Positions 1 through 12,586 of a stretch of DNA of 64,000 nucleotides are shown in pieces (the stretch's first letter is position 1; each line of letters begins with the position of its first letter). The stretch comes from Oxytricha trifallax (Eukaryota > Ciliophora > Spirotrichea > Sporadotrichida > Oxytrichidae): the NCBI GenBank assembly GCA_000711775.1, contig ARYC01017224.1, positions 1-64,000 of the forward strand, given 5' to 3'. A program made the position numbers and the translations under genes. Below the pieces are notes generated by a model. That model saw only the letters and a list, made by a program, of their open reading frames with translations, searched no databases and was not told the DNA's origin.

Positions 1-2690
1 AAACTAAGCGAGAACTTGTTCTCATTGCTCGTGGATTTAATTTAGAGCAATAATAATTTAGATGAAGACTCAAAGCCACGTATCTTTTTAGCTGCTCTTG
101 GCTATTATATGGGAGAAAGAGTATAAATCGAAGATGAATTAATTCAAGAATCAATCTTATTATTAATACGCTCACCTAATACGAGACAAGCTCTAGGTTT
201 AGCAAACTTTGTATTCTTTAATTCAGTTGCAGCATTCACTAAACAGCTTGCACCAGTGCAGAAATTGGATTCTACTCTCCCCTATATTATACCATTAATG
301 GGTTAAACTTGGTAATTATTCGCAGTCGACTCTCAAGTTTAAAAGCTAATACCTACTTCATTCTTTATCTTGAATGTGCCTTTCATGACTCTACTCAAGC
401 AAGACTGTGGCTTGCACTTAATAAGAGACATACCTGTAGAATACACAGAGTACTTCGTAAGAATTTGTGCTCTCTCTTGCTCTCCTACAGTTGAAGCACT
501 CAAAGATTATATATCAATTACTAGGGCTACTTTCTTATAGAAGTAAGAGGTTATTGATTCAAACACTATGGTTTACTTTATGAAAGGCCTTGCATAAAGG
601 CTGCAGAGCAGAGACGAGCAGTTGGTAGGCAAAGTAGAGCAGTTCAAGAAGCTTCAGCAGCAAATTATAGAAGCTTAAATTGAAAAGAATGTGAGTGTGA
701 GCAACAGCATTATTGAAAATTGCCTTAATGGCGACTGCTCTGAAATTCAAAGAATTTTACACTTACCGAAAAATATGGAAGCTTTCTCTGATAAAACAAT
801 TGTAGACTTACTTCAACTCTTTGAGAACGCTAATATCTCGTACATGTTAGCTCGTGCTTTCAATTCATAGCCAAGGAATGAAAGGTTAAGTGTGAGTTAT
901 GACTTAGAAAAGCTGCAGCAAAATCTTGGCTTTAAGTTATATAGTTCTCAAATTTTGTGCATTAACTATATTTGCGAAAACTTGCACGCAAACCATTTAA
1001 TACATTTTGGTATTGGTAATTGCAAGACCTTGATCTGCGTTGCGTTAGCCATTCTTATAGCTCTTAAAACGAAGCTATCCGTAATCATAGTTGGCAAGAA
1101 TGAGCACTTAGTGCAGAGAGATTATCAGAAATTTCAAAAAGTTATTAGTGCAATGGAACTTGATTCAAACCATAATTTCTTTGCAAAAAGTACAGGCATT
1201 TATTTTTTCACTCAACCACAACTCAAGAAACAAATGAAGGCTGCTAAATTCATGAGTGTGTGTGGCACGATAGCATCGTGCTTGTTGATGAATACGACTG
1301 GATTCTCTTCGATGGCTCCGCTGACAACATTATAAACCAACTAAATTTTTACAAGCAAGCAAGAAAGTATTATTGGATTTTCAGGAAGCCATCTTTCTCA
1401 AGGTGAAGAAAATTGTCTTAGTTTAGCTTTGCATAGCACACCTGTAGTATTCCCTACCCTTGATAAACTGCAAGGAGATAAGAAAACTTAGTTAGCAGAC
1501 TTGCTGATAAGTTCAAACCAAGGAGATTACTTACAGAGAATCAAGGAAATCATAAAGGATTAAGTAGCTGTTTCACCAGTTTTAATAGTGGCTTCAACAA
1601 ATTACAGTGCTATTGAAATAGGTTTAAAGAAATCCGATTTTGATTTCATTAGTTTCAACCACTCCCAGGCGACTGCAATTGAATCTGTGCTTGAAGGCAG
1701 ATATTTAATGAGAAATGCAAGCAAAAACTACGGGGTTTACTTGCTCAACGAGCCACAGGGGAGAGGAACAGATATCTAAACTAATGATGAAATTGATTAA
1801 AATGGTGGTTCATATTTAATCATTGCTGATGTTTTCTCACAAAGATCTGAAGAATAAATCATTGGTAGAATTGGGAGACTTAACACTAAAGGCAGGTGGC
1901 AGCGAGTATTATATAAGCAAGCTTCTAATGATAGTGCAGAGCAGCTGCTTATAGTTGAAAAGAAAGAGATAGAGCCTATACTTGCTCACAAGCACAATTA
2001 AGTATAATCAATTTTATAAAATCGATTAGAAGCAATGGAAAATTTTCTTGAATAAAACCAGGTGCCTTAAGAATAAATTACTGCAGAGCTTTCAAACGAA
2101 TAGGAGCAAGATAATATTGTAAGAGAAATCGTTAAACATATTGTATCTCTCACTGAGAAAGCTTACAGTGAAGCAAGCAACCCAGCAGCAGTAGTGAAGC
2201 AAGATAATCTTGAAGAAGAAAAGGGGCCTTAATAAATTGAAGAATAAGGTGAATAAAGTAAGTTGGGTTTTTATTAACCTTCTCTCATAGAGCTTATTGA
2301 ATAGAAGATGAGTTAAAACCCTGTGCATCAAGATAAACCATTCGAGCAGGTATAGCAATTGGTGCACAGGAGTTTAAAGCGGTAGCAGCATGAAATTACT
2401 AAGGCTCAAAGCAGAGAGAGATCCAAAAGCAAAAGCAGTTCTGCAAGTTCAAAGAGAAGATTATTGAAAGGTTAACAGAAGCTTGAATTAATCAAAGAAT
2501 AAAATAAGACTTGAGAGTTGGTTACTCGTCGCAGTGCTAGAGATAAACATTCACTTGCACTTATACAGAGCTGCCAGAGAACGAAGAGACAATGGAAAGA
2601 TGGTTGAAGGCTGCCTCGAGTGAGAGAAGGCACTTTAAAAGCGACATAAACCATAGAAATTCAGAGAGAAAACCAAGATTAAGAATATGA
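1..2690 (+). pseudogene. SecA-like helicase gene, left-arm copy, truncated by window and frame-broken
   Basis: Mirror copy of the right-arm helicase gene at 15062-18468. It starts inside the gene because the window begins there and would end at the TGA at 2688-2690. The ATP-binding motif reads GIGNCKT here against GIGNGKT on the right, so the Gly before Lys is replaced by Cys. Small insertions, including a repeated TG near 1260 and a short duplication near 1358, shift the frame. The motif near the C-terminal half (EPQGRGTDI, about 1750-1780) is intact. I read it as a non-functional sister copy; sequencing or assembly errors could exaggerate the damage. Confidence 0.75.
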
Positions 2691-2783
2691 GATTTATCTT
2701 AATTTTTTAAAGAAATTCACCATATTCAAGTCTTTGCTATTAATAGCGTATAGAGAATCGTGGAGGAATAGAAGCAGCAGCAC

Positions 2784-3589
2784 TCAATGTCTCATGTTTG
2801 GAGATTGATTTTGCATGTTCTACAGGTTACCATCTTGCATAAACTACTCTTTCATCTTGCGTAAGTCAAGCAACTAACTTTCCATATTATCATGTTATTG
2901 CTTCAACTTTTTAGTTTACTGCAAGAATTCTTGCTTATCTTATTTCAAAGCATCTTCATAATCCTTTACCTCCTCTAACTATTCACGGGTTCTTTTTCAT
3001 TTAGATGAATCCTTATCGAGATTCACAGCCTTACCTCGCTCAGCTACACAAGAAATTAAGAGAGAGTAAACTTACTGCTAAAGTTAAGGCATCTGCTGAT
3101 AGCGTCCACGAACTCGGGTCTCATTTCTATAACGAGATCTCTATTTTACTCTAGCTTTTCTCTTCGTTAGAGCATTGCATCATGAATCATCTGGGAGACA
3201 CCGTCGGTGTCTAGGGTGAAGAGCAAGTCGCAGATCCATTATCTGTCAAGGTGGACCCAATCTCGTTCTTCAGGCAAGTATTGCAGCAGTCTTGAAGACC
3301 CTCTTGCATAATCGAGAAAGTCTTGAACTGTAAGTCCATCGATTTGAGGCACTGCTGGCACCTTAACTGCGTCTCTTCTTACGTACTATATTAACAGTTA
3401 CAGGGTTAAGCTAGGGTTTACGTCTTTCTCTGCTCTTATGATTTACTTAAGGAAATAAATGTTGGTGGAGTCCGCTTTTGGTAAGAAAGCGTGGCAGTCT
3501 TGGGCAAGAAAGTTGTATAGCTCTTTCTTACTTTTGCAATTCTGGGCGAGTTCTGAAACATTGATACCAGTAAGTTACTATTGGTTCAT
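2784..3589 (-). pseudogene. Coiled-coil protein gene, left-arm copy, interrupted
   Basis: Mirror copy of the right-arm gene at 14163-14968, with the start codon complement at 3587-3589 and the stop at 2784-2786. The reading frame matches the right copy through most of its length, but an in-frame TGA appears just after the intron-proximal basic stretch, so the coiled-coil end is cut off. Substitutions between the two copies are mostly conservative or silent in this frame. Function unknown. Confidence 0.65.
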
Positions 3590-3699
3590 TAAACTTTAAA
3601 ATTAAGGTGCCTTAAACCATTTTATATAGTCCAATTTTGATTCAGGAAGACACTACCGTTACTAAAATCAGAGAGTGCTTTTCATAATAATGAAATCGT

Positions 3700-3759
3700 A
3701 CCAGCACGATCCAATTTCCGCTAGCGGAATTACTACCAGCACCAACACAATTCATTATT
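3700..3759. promoter_or_regulatory. Inner-edge palindrome of the giant inverted repeat (left)
   Basis: A perfect 14-base palindrome, TTCCGCTAGCGGAA, sits just inside the inner end of the arm, flanked by two related copies of TACCAGCAC. The same block occurs inverted at about 13994-14060. It lies about 130 bases upstream of the coiled-coil gene in each arm. It could be a transposase or recombinase site or a promoter operator; position and symmetry are seen, function is inferred. Confidence 0.5.
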
Positions 3760-6106
3760 AGGAAGTAAGTAATTTCAGTTAGAATTTAATCAAGGATTCA
3801 AAGTAAATGAACTTTTTTCATTACTATATTTAGCTAAATTATCAATGATTTTATTAGACATTAAGTCAAATCATAATAATAGAATAACTAGATGCAATTA
3901 CAATTACTACAGTACTATAAATAACTTAATTAATCCAGAATCTATTTAGAGTATAAGTAAATCACCACACAATTTCTATATTTATTATCAGAATTATGCA
4001 TTCTGATTTGCTTGAATCCTAATTTATCTATATTGAAGTATGCACCTTGAATTCATGATAGAAAAGTTTCACACATATAAAGGTAGAATTTTTAGTCTTT
4101 TAATAAATAGCTGGCTTAATTTAATTCATACTAATTTAGTTACTAAAATAAGTAAGTTAGTACATAATTCTCTATTTAAATTCCATAGTATATTTGATTC
4201 AGATGACTAGAGACAGCTAAGACAAATTTATATAAACTATATTATCAATTAAAATTTCAAGGCTAGTGATAACAAGAATCCAATTTTCTTAATTCATATA
4301 AACTTTAATTTCAAAACTTTTCCTTGTAATAAAGAACCTTTTACTAACCTTTAAATAATTCTTAATCTATCGAATATATTGAAGTTCAAGCTATATGTAA
4401 GGTATATAAATATATATATTAGAATTAAATTGATATTAATAATGGACTATGATAAAATTTAAAAGAATAAAGAGTTATTTATCTTATATTTAAAATTTAA
4501 ATAAATTAAGTTTATACTTAAGATAATTTTAAATCTGACTCTAATATAAAATAAAAGATAATATTATTTCTCATATTTATTTCTTAACATAATTCTATCA
4601 ATAAAATAAACTGTATTTTGAATATTCGAATTATACAAAGCTTAGTGAATTTAGTTTTAATACACTTATTAACAATTAATTTTATATAGAAATAAAAGAT
4701 AAATATAAATAAATTTTAATAAATTTCAATAAATTTATTGTATAAATAAACAGTTTTAAACTAATTTTATTTTATATTTTTAGCTATTTTATTTATAAGT
4801 TAGGATAGTTAAGTATGGTATTAATGCTATTAATATTACTTATTTTTAATTTATATTAGTAATTTAACTATTATTTTCTCTCATAATTGATAGTAGCAGA
4901 AATAGTAATATAGCCTTGGCTTAATTTAACAAATTTTAATTTTCATAAAGCTAAATTGAATATTCAAGTTTAGTATTTTCAAACCTAAAATTATTCTTTA
5001 ATTTTATTAGCAGTCAATAATAATAGAAATAGTCAATTTCAATTTATATCATTTACATATTTTTATTTTATACAATCAAATTAATATAAGTTTATAATCT
5101 TTTTATTCATTCTAATATAAAGGATTGTAATTTTCAATAAGTTTATTTACATTTTTATTACAAATATAGCTAAAATTATTTCAATTTTATATAAAACTTT
5201 CATAATTAATACTTTATAATATTTATTTATTTCTTAATAAAAAGCCCTATAATTTTTGTTTTATTCAGTTTTACAATAAATTTGAAATAGAGGGAGTATT
5301 TTTAATCAATAAACTTACTTATTTTCATTGATAAATTTGAATGTTTGTAAGAATTTGAATATTTAAACTTTCTAAACTTGTTAATATTATTACTATTTTT
5401 CATTGTATAGTACTTAGAAATTTTAACTTAGTTAATTTTTAATTTTATTTAAATACAATTATATAGAGTTTATTTAATAAATTATTCTAATTTATATAAA
5501 AGTACTTGGCACTGGATTAATTTATATATATATAATTAATTAAACTTAGCTATAAATTTTTTATTAATAACTTCTCTATTTTATATAGGTCAATCATTTT
5601 ACTTTATCTATTACTTATAAATTTTCATGTTTCAACATTAATCTAGGTTAATTAAAAAATTTATTGATAAATTAAAAGCCAACTTTATATAAATTTCAAT
5701 GGATTTTACCACTATTACAGTTATTCACCATGCATTTTAATAAATTTAAAGAATAAAATAAATTAATTTATCAATAAATCTTGTAAATAATAGATTTTTT
5801 ATTAAAAATAATGCTTAGAGTTAAAAATATAGTTAATAAAAAAATGGAAAATTATAGTAAAAATAACAAAGTTAAATAATAAAATATGTAAAAATAAGCC
5901 ATTTTTATATAAAAAATCATAGATTTTATCATTAAAATTCGTAAAAATTAAGAATTAATGCTAAGTATAGTTGATTTCCAAAAATTGGTTGCCAAAAAAT
6001 CAAGAATTTCAAAGTTAAAAGTTTGCTCTTAAAGTTGGTCAATAAAACCATTACTATTTAAGCCAGAGTAAAATAAATATAATTATAAAATTTTCTAAAA
6101 TATTCA
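3760..6106. other. AT-rich spacer, no supported gene
   Basis: Very AT-rich sequence between the inner end of the left arm and the Gln/Asn-rich ORF. No frame on either strand shows sustained amino-acid bias, and I see no transposon ends, tRNA or tandem array. An unusually long poly-A/T composition is the only feature. Confidence 0.6.
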
Positions 6107-7639
6107 ATGAACGGTGATCACAGTGATTGTGAAGATAAAAAAAAATTGCAATGAAAATAATCTTTGCAAGAATTGCATTCAAAGAGCGAGACTCTAGCAC
6201 TTATCAAGCCAATAAACTCAGCCCTCACTTAAATAAGTGAATTAAAGTAGCCTAGCAGAAAAAGGCTTTAATGATATTAATCCTAAGCTCTCAAATCCAA
6301 GCAAAAATTAATAGCCTGATTAATAGGCCTCAAATCAATTTATTCAATAACCTAAAGTTCCTGTTTAAAATCCACCTCCCGCTCCTTAACCTAAGCCCCA
6401 GAACCCCAACAATAATTAAGGTTAAAACTAAAGCCAACTTCAGCAAAATCCTCCTCAAGTGTAAATATAGCAAAATCAAATTCAGCAACACATAAGTTTT
6501 AAGTTGGATGTTAATCCAAAACACAGATACTCTATCAGTTAAAACCCTAAGATGGTAAGTCATCTTTATTCTTTGAACTATGACAAAATTTTCAAAAATG
6601 TACTCGATTATTCGTAAGACCTGGTAAAGGCAGAATATTACAGCAACGATCCAAAGTGTGAAATTAATACAAGTAATTTAAATGACATTCAAAACATTCA
6701 GGCCCTGTCAGTTTAAAAACCTAACAAGTTTATCTAATTTTTTCACGCCCTCAATATTATTATGAGCAATACCTATTTTATCTCAGCAGAGCAATCAATT
6801 CAGCACGCTTTACTAAATGTTAGAGACCCAGAAATCATAGAACTTTCACTATCACGCAACAAACTCTTTGACATCGACAATTTTATGGGTGGAATCCATA
6901 CTAGTTTATTCCAAAGTCTAAAACTTGAAAAATTTGAATCAAAAACCAAGCATGAACTATTAAATGAAAATCAAATTAAAGGTAAGCTCATTGATTTTTT
7001 GTTGTTGTAAAATAAAACCCCCGTTTTAATCTGGACAATTGATAATGACAAGCAAGAATTTATTGTTATAAAGTAACACTAAGGTGACTGGTACTTTCTT
7101 AAATAAGACAGCAATACTTACAAAATCAGCAAAAAAGGGAAAAATATCACTCAGATCTTTCAGAACCAGTTGAAGAAATTAATCAGCACGACTTAATTCA
7201 TCAGTATTTTGGCTCAGTTAATATATTCTACTGTTTAAAAGTGCAAGACTAAAACCAGCGCAAATTCGAACAGTTATTATTCCACATGCTCCACTTAATC
7301 TATAAATCAAAATAATATGCAGAGCAAGTTATTTTTTGGAAGGATTTTGTCAATTTAGCTCAAGAACAGCTTAAACTACCAGACCTTTAGAATAATAAAT
7401 TCTAACTACCTCCACTCAGATTTAATCCAACAAATTATTACTCTAACTAGCACACCTGGAATTAAGTAAAGAAACAAAAAAAGAGAGCGGCTAAGAAAAC
7501 TTTGAAACTTAATGAAGAATCAGAATCTGAGACAGATACTTCTCCCCAAAAACCTCAAAATTCAGGAAAGAGTTCAACACCAACCAGAGGCAAGCAACAG
7601 TAGGAAGCTCAGAATGCAAACAAGAGACAGAAGAGATGA
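6107..7639 (+). CDS. Unknown protein with Cys motif, Gln/Asn/Pro-rich domain and basic tail
   Basis: An ATG at 6107 and TGA at 7637 enclose about 511 codons using TAA/TAG as Gln. The order is: short acidic start, a Cys cluster (CNEN..CKNC), a prion-like Gln/Asn/Pro-rich stretch (about 6290-6490), a globular region of about 250 residues with blocks such as WTIDNDKQEF and GDWYFLKQDS, and a Lys/Arg-rich, Ser/Glu-rich tail. The frame shifts by one base at the poly-A run near 6137-6145 and shifts back near the A-rich run at about 7130-7145, so the first and last frames agree. These may be sequencing errors or real decay. It is the only plus-strand gene in the spacer of the inverted repeat. I do not recognise the family. 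Confidence 0.6.
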
Positions 7640-8136
7640 GCACTACAGGTAAGCTTATTATTTTTTATTATAAATAGCTTGACATGCAAATGTCAGCTAT
7701 AATTTCTTAATTTTTAATAATTAATTTACCTAAAAATTTCTTAATAATTTTCTCTTTCTTATTTATTTTCCTTATTAATTCTAATAAATATTTCTCTATA
7801 TTATCTTAATCCAAAAATATTAAACTAAATAAAAGTATAAGAAATTAAAATTGAAAATTAAAATTTAATTTATTTTAATAAAAGTTTTGTGTTAACACAA
7901 AAAATAAAATTGCTTTAACTTACCTTATAAATCTAAAATTATAAATGATCTAATTTTCAACACTAAATTATATATTCCTAAATAATCTATATCTTCTATT
8001 TTTTATAAATAAATGTTAACATTAGTATTAAAAATCATAAGTATCACATAGATTAATGATTTTAATATAAAATAAACAAATTTGTTTGTTATTAATATAC
8101 TAATTTATATTTTATTAATTTTGCCCTATTAAATAA
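7640..8136. other. AT-rich spacer, nothing supported
   Basis: Between the Gln/Asn-rich ORF and the fold-back element. No coding bias or repeat structure was seen. Confidence 0.5.
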
Positions 8137-9724
8137 AATGTGTCTGTAAAAAAAGAGAAAAAAGATCTCTAAAAATGAAAAGTTTGATTAGTCCTAAAAT
8201 AGAAATAAATATCATTTTGTTAGGGCCCCTGAATCACTTGCGTGAATTATAAAGAGTGTATTTAGGTGATTTACACTAAAATCAGATAAAAATAGCGTGC
8301 ATTAAATAAAGTGTAGGTAAATTAATAGTGCGCATTTAGCGCAAGTGCATTTAATTTTGAGTGTAACAAACATCAGTGTATATAAATAGCGCTTAAATAA
8401 GTGCAAAAAATATGAAAAAAGTGCGTTTACAAAAAATGGAGAACATGAATCGATAGAACTCGAGCTGCTGTTCAAAGTGCACACAAAACGCAGTGAAGTT
8501 AGTGGAGTGGGTGCGAGGTGCGTTGGTATTAAAGAAAGTGCGATAGGCATTGTAAATTGTTCACCTTTTGATTTCCATTATTAGTTTAATTATTAAAGTA
8601 GTAATTATTAATTAATTAAATTCAAACTTAATTCAAATGTGGAGGTAAAACCGCATCCCCTCACAAATAGTGTGAACGGTAAAACTTTGCACCTAGTCGG
8701 TCAACAGGGTACAAACCCCATATATTCTTGATCAGCATGTCAAACTCTATAAGACTGGTAAGTATGGCCTCAAAATAAAATCATGAAATTTTTCCCATTT
8801 TCACCGTACTTGCATTCTCGAGATCGGCTTCCTCAAATTAAGTTAAATTCTGTCCTTTTAAATTTCCTTATTTATCGATATACTTAAAACTTTTTATCAA
8901 CTTACAAATTCTATGTGTACATACGTATTGGGGTTTTATGTACACATAGAATTTGTAAGTTGATAAAAAGTTTTAAGTATATCGATAAATAAGGAAATTT
9001 AAAAGGACAGAATTTAACTTAATTTGAGGGAGCCGATCGAGAGAATGCAAGTACGGTGAAGATGGGAAAAAATTCATGATTTTATTTTAAAGCCATACTT
9101 ACCAGTCTTATAGAGTTTGACATGCTGATCAAGAATATATGGGGTTTGTACCCTGTTGACCGACTAGGTGCAAAGTTTTACCGTTCACACTATTTGTGAG
9201 GGGATGCGCTTTTACCTCCACATTTGAATTAAGTTTGGTTTTTATTAATTAATAATTACTACTTTAATAATTAAACTAATAATGGAAATCAAAAACTGAT
9301 AAATCTCAAATGCCTATCGCACTTTCTTTGTTAGCAACGCAACTCACACACACTCCACTAACTTCACTGCGCTTTGTGTGCACTTTGAAGAGCAACTCGA
9401 GATCTATCGATCCATGTTCTCTATTTTATGTAAATTCACTTTTTTCATATTTTTCGCACTTATTTAAGCGCTATTTATATAAAGAGATGTTTGTTACACT
9501 CAAAATTAAATACACTTGCGCTAAATGCGCAATGTTAATTTACCTATACTTTATTTAATGCACGCTTTTTTTATATGATTTTAGTGTAAATAACCTAAAT
9601 ACACTCTTTATAATTCACGCAAGTGATTCAGGGGCCCTAACAAAATGATATTTATTTCTATTTTAGGACTAATCAAACTTTTCATTTTTAGAGATCTTTT
9701 TTCTCTATTTTTACAGACACATTT
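8137..9724. mobile_element. 1.6-kb fold-back (palindromic) element
   Basis: Two arms of about 780 bases are near-perfect inverted copies, meeting at about 8935 around TACGTATTGGGGTTTTATG. Outer ends begin AAATGTGTCTGTAAAA on the left, mirrored on the right. Each arm contains the same 82-codon open frame (8302-8550 minus and 9310-9558 plus, about 85 percent alike), but no known domain is visible and I do not regard it as a gene. A single half-arm occurs again at about 19115-19240, so this is a repeated sequence and not a one-off palindrome. It is non-autonomous by appearance. Confidence 0.8.
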
Positions 9725-12586
9725 TGTAAATTAAAAAATTTTATTAATCAAATTAATTAAATTAAATTAAAATTTAAATTATTTTATATTTTGCCCTAAG
9801 TCTGAGTTATTTGCAAAAATCAAGTTAATTATAAAAGGTAATAAACGAAAGATAAAATAAATAGAAGATATAGATTTAAAGAAATTAATTAAATTAATAA
9901 TAATAATAATAGTAATAGTAGCAGTAGTAATAATAGCAGTAGCAGTAATAATAGCAGTAAAATAATAATAATAATAATAATTTATAATCATTCATAATAA
10001 CTTTTCCTTTGTATTAAAAAACTATGGTTTTTGTTTGATTTTCAATAAAAAAATCATTTAATTTCTAATTTCTAGATCATGACGGAGATAAGTTTCTAAA
10101 AGTTGAAAAAGATCTCAGTCAATCTCCGAGATTAAAAAACGGTTTGGGGTTTGGGGGCACTATTTTTCGCATTGTAAGTATCACAAAAAAAAACTTTTTA
10201 GTTTAAAACATTTATTCTCTCTTTATCATATTTTTGCTGAATTTATTTAGTCCTTCTGACAAATATTAGTCAGGTATTTAATCATAGTAGTTTATTTTTT
10301 GACTTCAAGTCAATCAAGTTTGTAATCATTTTTAGGAGAATTTATTATTCTCAGTCACTCCCTCATTTATTTTGCATATTTAGTTTCTCTCATTTTCTAT
10401 TATCATTTATTTTTAATATTATAATTTATTTATTTTTGCCCTCAATTTATCTTGTTTTTAAAAAACCAACCATTTTAAATATTGGATTTATTTAACCATT
10501 AAAATTTAGATTAAATTAAACATGATTTTAGAACATTATAATAATAAATTAAAAATAAATAAATTCATTAGAATTTTAATGAATATAAATATATTTTTCT
10601 TAGTTTTATATTTTTTACATAACTTGGTTTTTATTTCTATATTTTTCTTATACTTATCTTATATAAACTAAACCTTAGTAATTAATTACTATCATTTTAT
10701 TTTAATTTAAATTCAAATTTAATTATTTTTAAACTGCTTGACTATGATTGATTATTAAATCAATATTTTATTTTATAAATAGGCTTTCGCATTTTTATAT
10801 ATTTATAATTTAATTTTAGAATTAATTAAGGATAAATTTATATTTATTTAAATTAGTCTTAAGTCTTAAAAAATGGTTTGCTATATATTTACTATTATAT
10901 TAATCTTCATTAATTATTTCAAATTTAAATTTAAATTAGGTAAGGTGTTTAGGGGTTAAATTAAGACATATTTGGAGGGCTTATATATTATTAATTTGTA
11001 AAAATGGCATAAAATATTATTAAATTAAGAAATAATAAGACTGATACTTTTCAAACTTACCTTTAATGATATAGTTAAGAAAGTTAACAAGGATGATAAA
11101 TAGTAAGAAATAACCCTAATATACAGACATTTATATAGTTTATATAAATTTATTTAATTATTTAAGTTTATTTTAGTGTACTTCGCCTGACCACTAACTG
11201 AATTTCTAAGTAAACATATAGTTAATCCTTAATTAAATAAGTAAATTTGGCCTAAATTTACAAGGATTATTAACTTATGTAGTACCCAGCATATTACAGC
11301 CATCACGCCAAGGCGAAAGTAGCTACAGGATTTATGCAGGAACCCTTGAAGCCTATTTATATAAATTAATTAAAATTACAAATAAATTCATCATTATTAG
11401 TTTTTAATAAGGTAAATAATAATACCAAAAACTTTCATTTTTCCATTTTATTTATTTTCAATTTAGCTTTGCTAAAATTAAAGGTTAAAAATTAAGTTTA
11501 AAATTTCCTTTTTTTTGAATTTAAATTATTTAAATTAACTCATTTTATGAGCTCCCAGAATCAAGTTGACAGTTATTTATAGGTTTTTAAAGTCTAAATT
11601 TAAATTAGTTCTTAAAAAGAATCTTAGACGACACAATTGAGAAGCCTAAAAATCTTCGCAAGTACTAACAATTAAAAGGTTGTTGAAATTTAGTTTTGAA
11701 TAATTTTGAAATAACAATTTTATTTTTCATTTTTATTTTTTAATTTATTATTATAACTTTATTATTTTTAATTCTCAATATAGTTTCAAGTCAAAAATTG
11801 AATATTTAAATTTATTGAAAGATTGGAGTTTGAAAATTACAATAAGTATGAACAAGAATTATAAATAATATAATAATAAAAATAAAATAAAATGAATTGG
11901 ATTTCATAAGTTAGTTTAATATTTTGTATTCTCTTAGTTTAAAATTATTTTAATAACTTGGCTTTTCTTTTACTTAACTTTATAATTACTTTGCATTTTT
12001 ATTTTATTTATTCTTAATTTAATCTTTTACTTAATCTAATTTATTAATTAAATACTTTAATTTTACTTTGTAATTTCTATTTGATTTAAAGTATTTCTAA
12101 ATTTAGCTTCAGTTTATTTTTTTACCTTTATAATTTTCCTATTTTGATTTTAGATTAAATAAATGGCTAAATTGATTATTATTTGTCTATATTTATAAAA
12201 GAAATGAAAAGAACTGTGAATCTATATAATTTGGTCTTATAAACTACCAATAACATATTTTGATTAAGTTAATTAATCAATTTGATATTTGAAATAAATT
12301 TTAAGTAAATTAAATGGTTAGGTATAATTTTATTTTTGAACTATAACTTTTCATTTTATCCCATTTAAAAATAGTAATATAGGCAATAAATTTACATTAA
12401 TTTTCTCTCAACTTTATTTGTAGTCTTATATATCTTATTTAAATTCATAAGTCTTTAAGGGATATAGAATCCAAAGCTGCTGTAAGAACGTGATAAAAAC
12501 AGCGTCTTACCAAATTTTAATTAATTCTGCTTATATTCATTCCTAATTCTTTCATAAAAGCTGCCCAATAACCTCTATAATAAATG
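9725..12586. other. AT-rich spacer with a trinucleotide tract
   Basis: No gene is supported. At about 9893-9982 there is an imperfect (AAT/AGT/AGC)n trinucleotide tract, which alone accounts for the Ile/Thr/Tyr-rich minus-strand open frame there. The rest is A/T-rich with no clear repeats. A short stretch near 10080-10160 is slightly GC-richer but too short to interpret. Confidence 0.6.

Larger units (their letters stand above)
1..3759. repeat. Left arm of giant inverted repeat
   Basis: The sequence from base 1 to about 3759 is matched, inverted and at very high identity, by about 13994-17749. Base 1 pairs with about 17749, so the arm runs off the left edge of the window and is longer than seen. 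It carries a partial SecA-like gene and a copy of the coiled-coil gene in mirror image of the right arm. The net length difference over 3.7 kb is only a few bases. Several coding frames open in the right arm are broken here, so this arm looks like the decaying copy. Confidence 0.95.

Noticed and set aside
2092-2367. Minus-strand 91-codon open frame in the left arm (and its twin at 15386-15661)
   Set aside because: Antisense shadow of the helicase gene's Gln/Glu-rich tail; the opposite strand carries the conserved motifs.
3004-3297. Plus-strand 97-codon ORF (MNPYRDSQPYLAQ) opposite the coiled-coil gene
   Set aside because: Substitutions between arms are also conservative here, so it was tempting. 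The opposite strand gives a longer protein with a consensus intron and exact codon count.
8302-9558. Two 82-codon ORFs in the fold-back arms
   Set aside because: Identical by symmetry of the palindrome, with no domain and no codon evidence beyond an absence of stops.
9779-9991. Ile/Thr/Tyr-rich minus-strand ORF
   Set aside because: Translation of a trinucleotide repeat tract.
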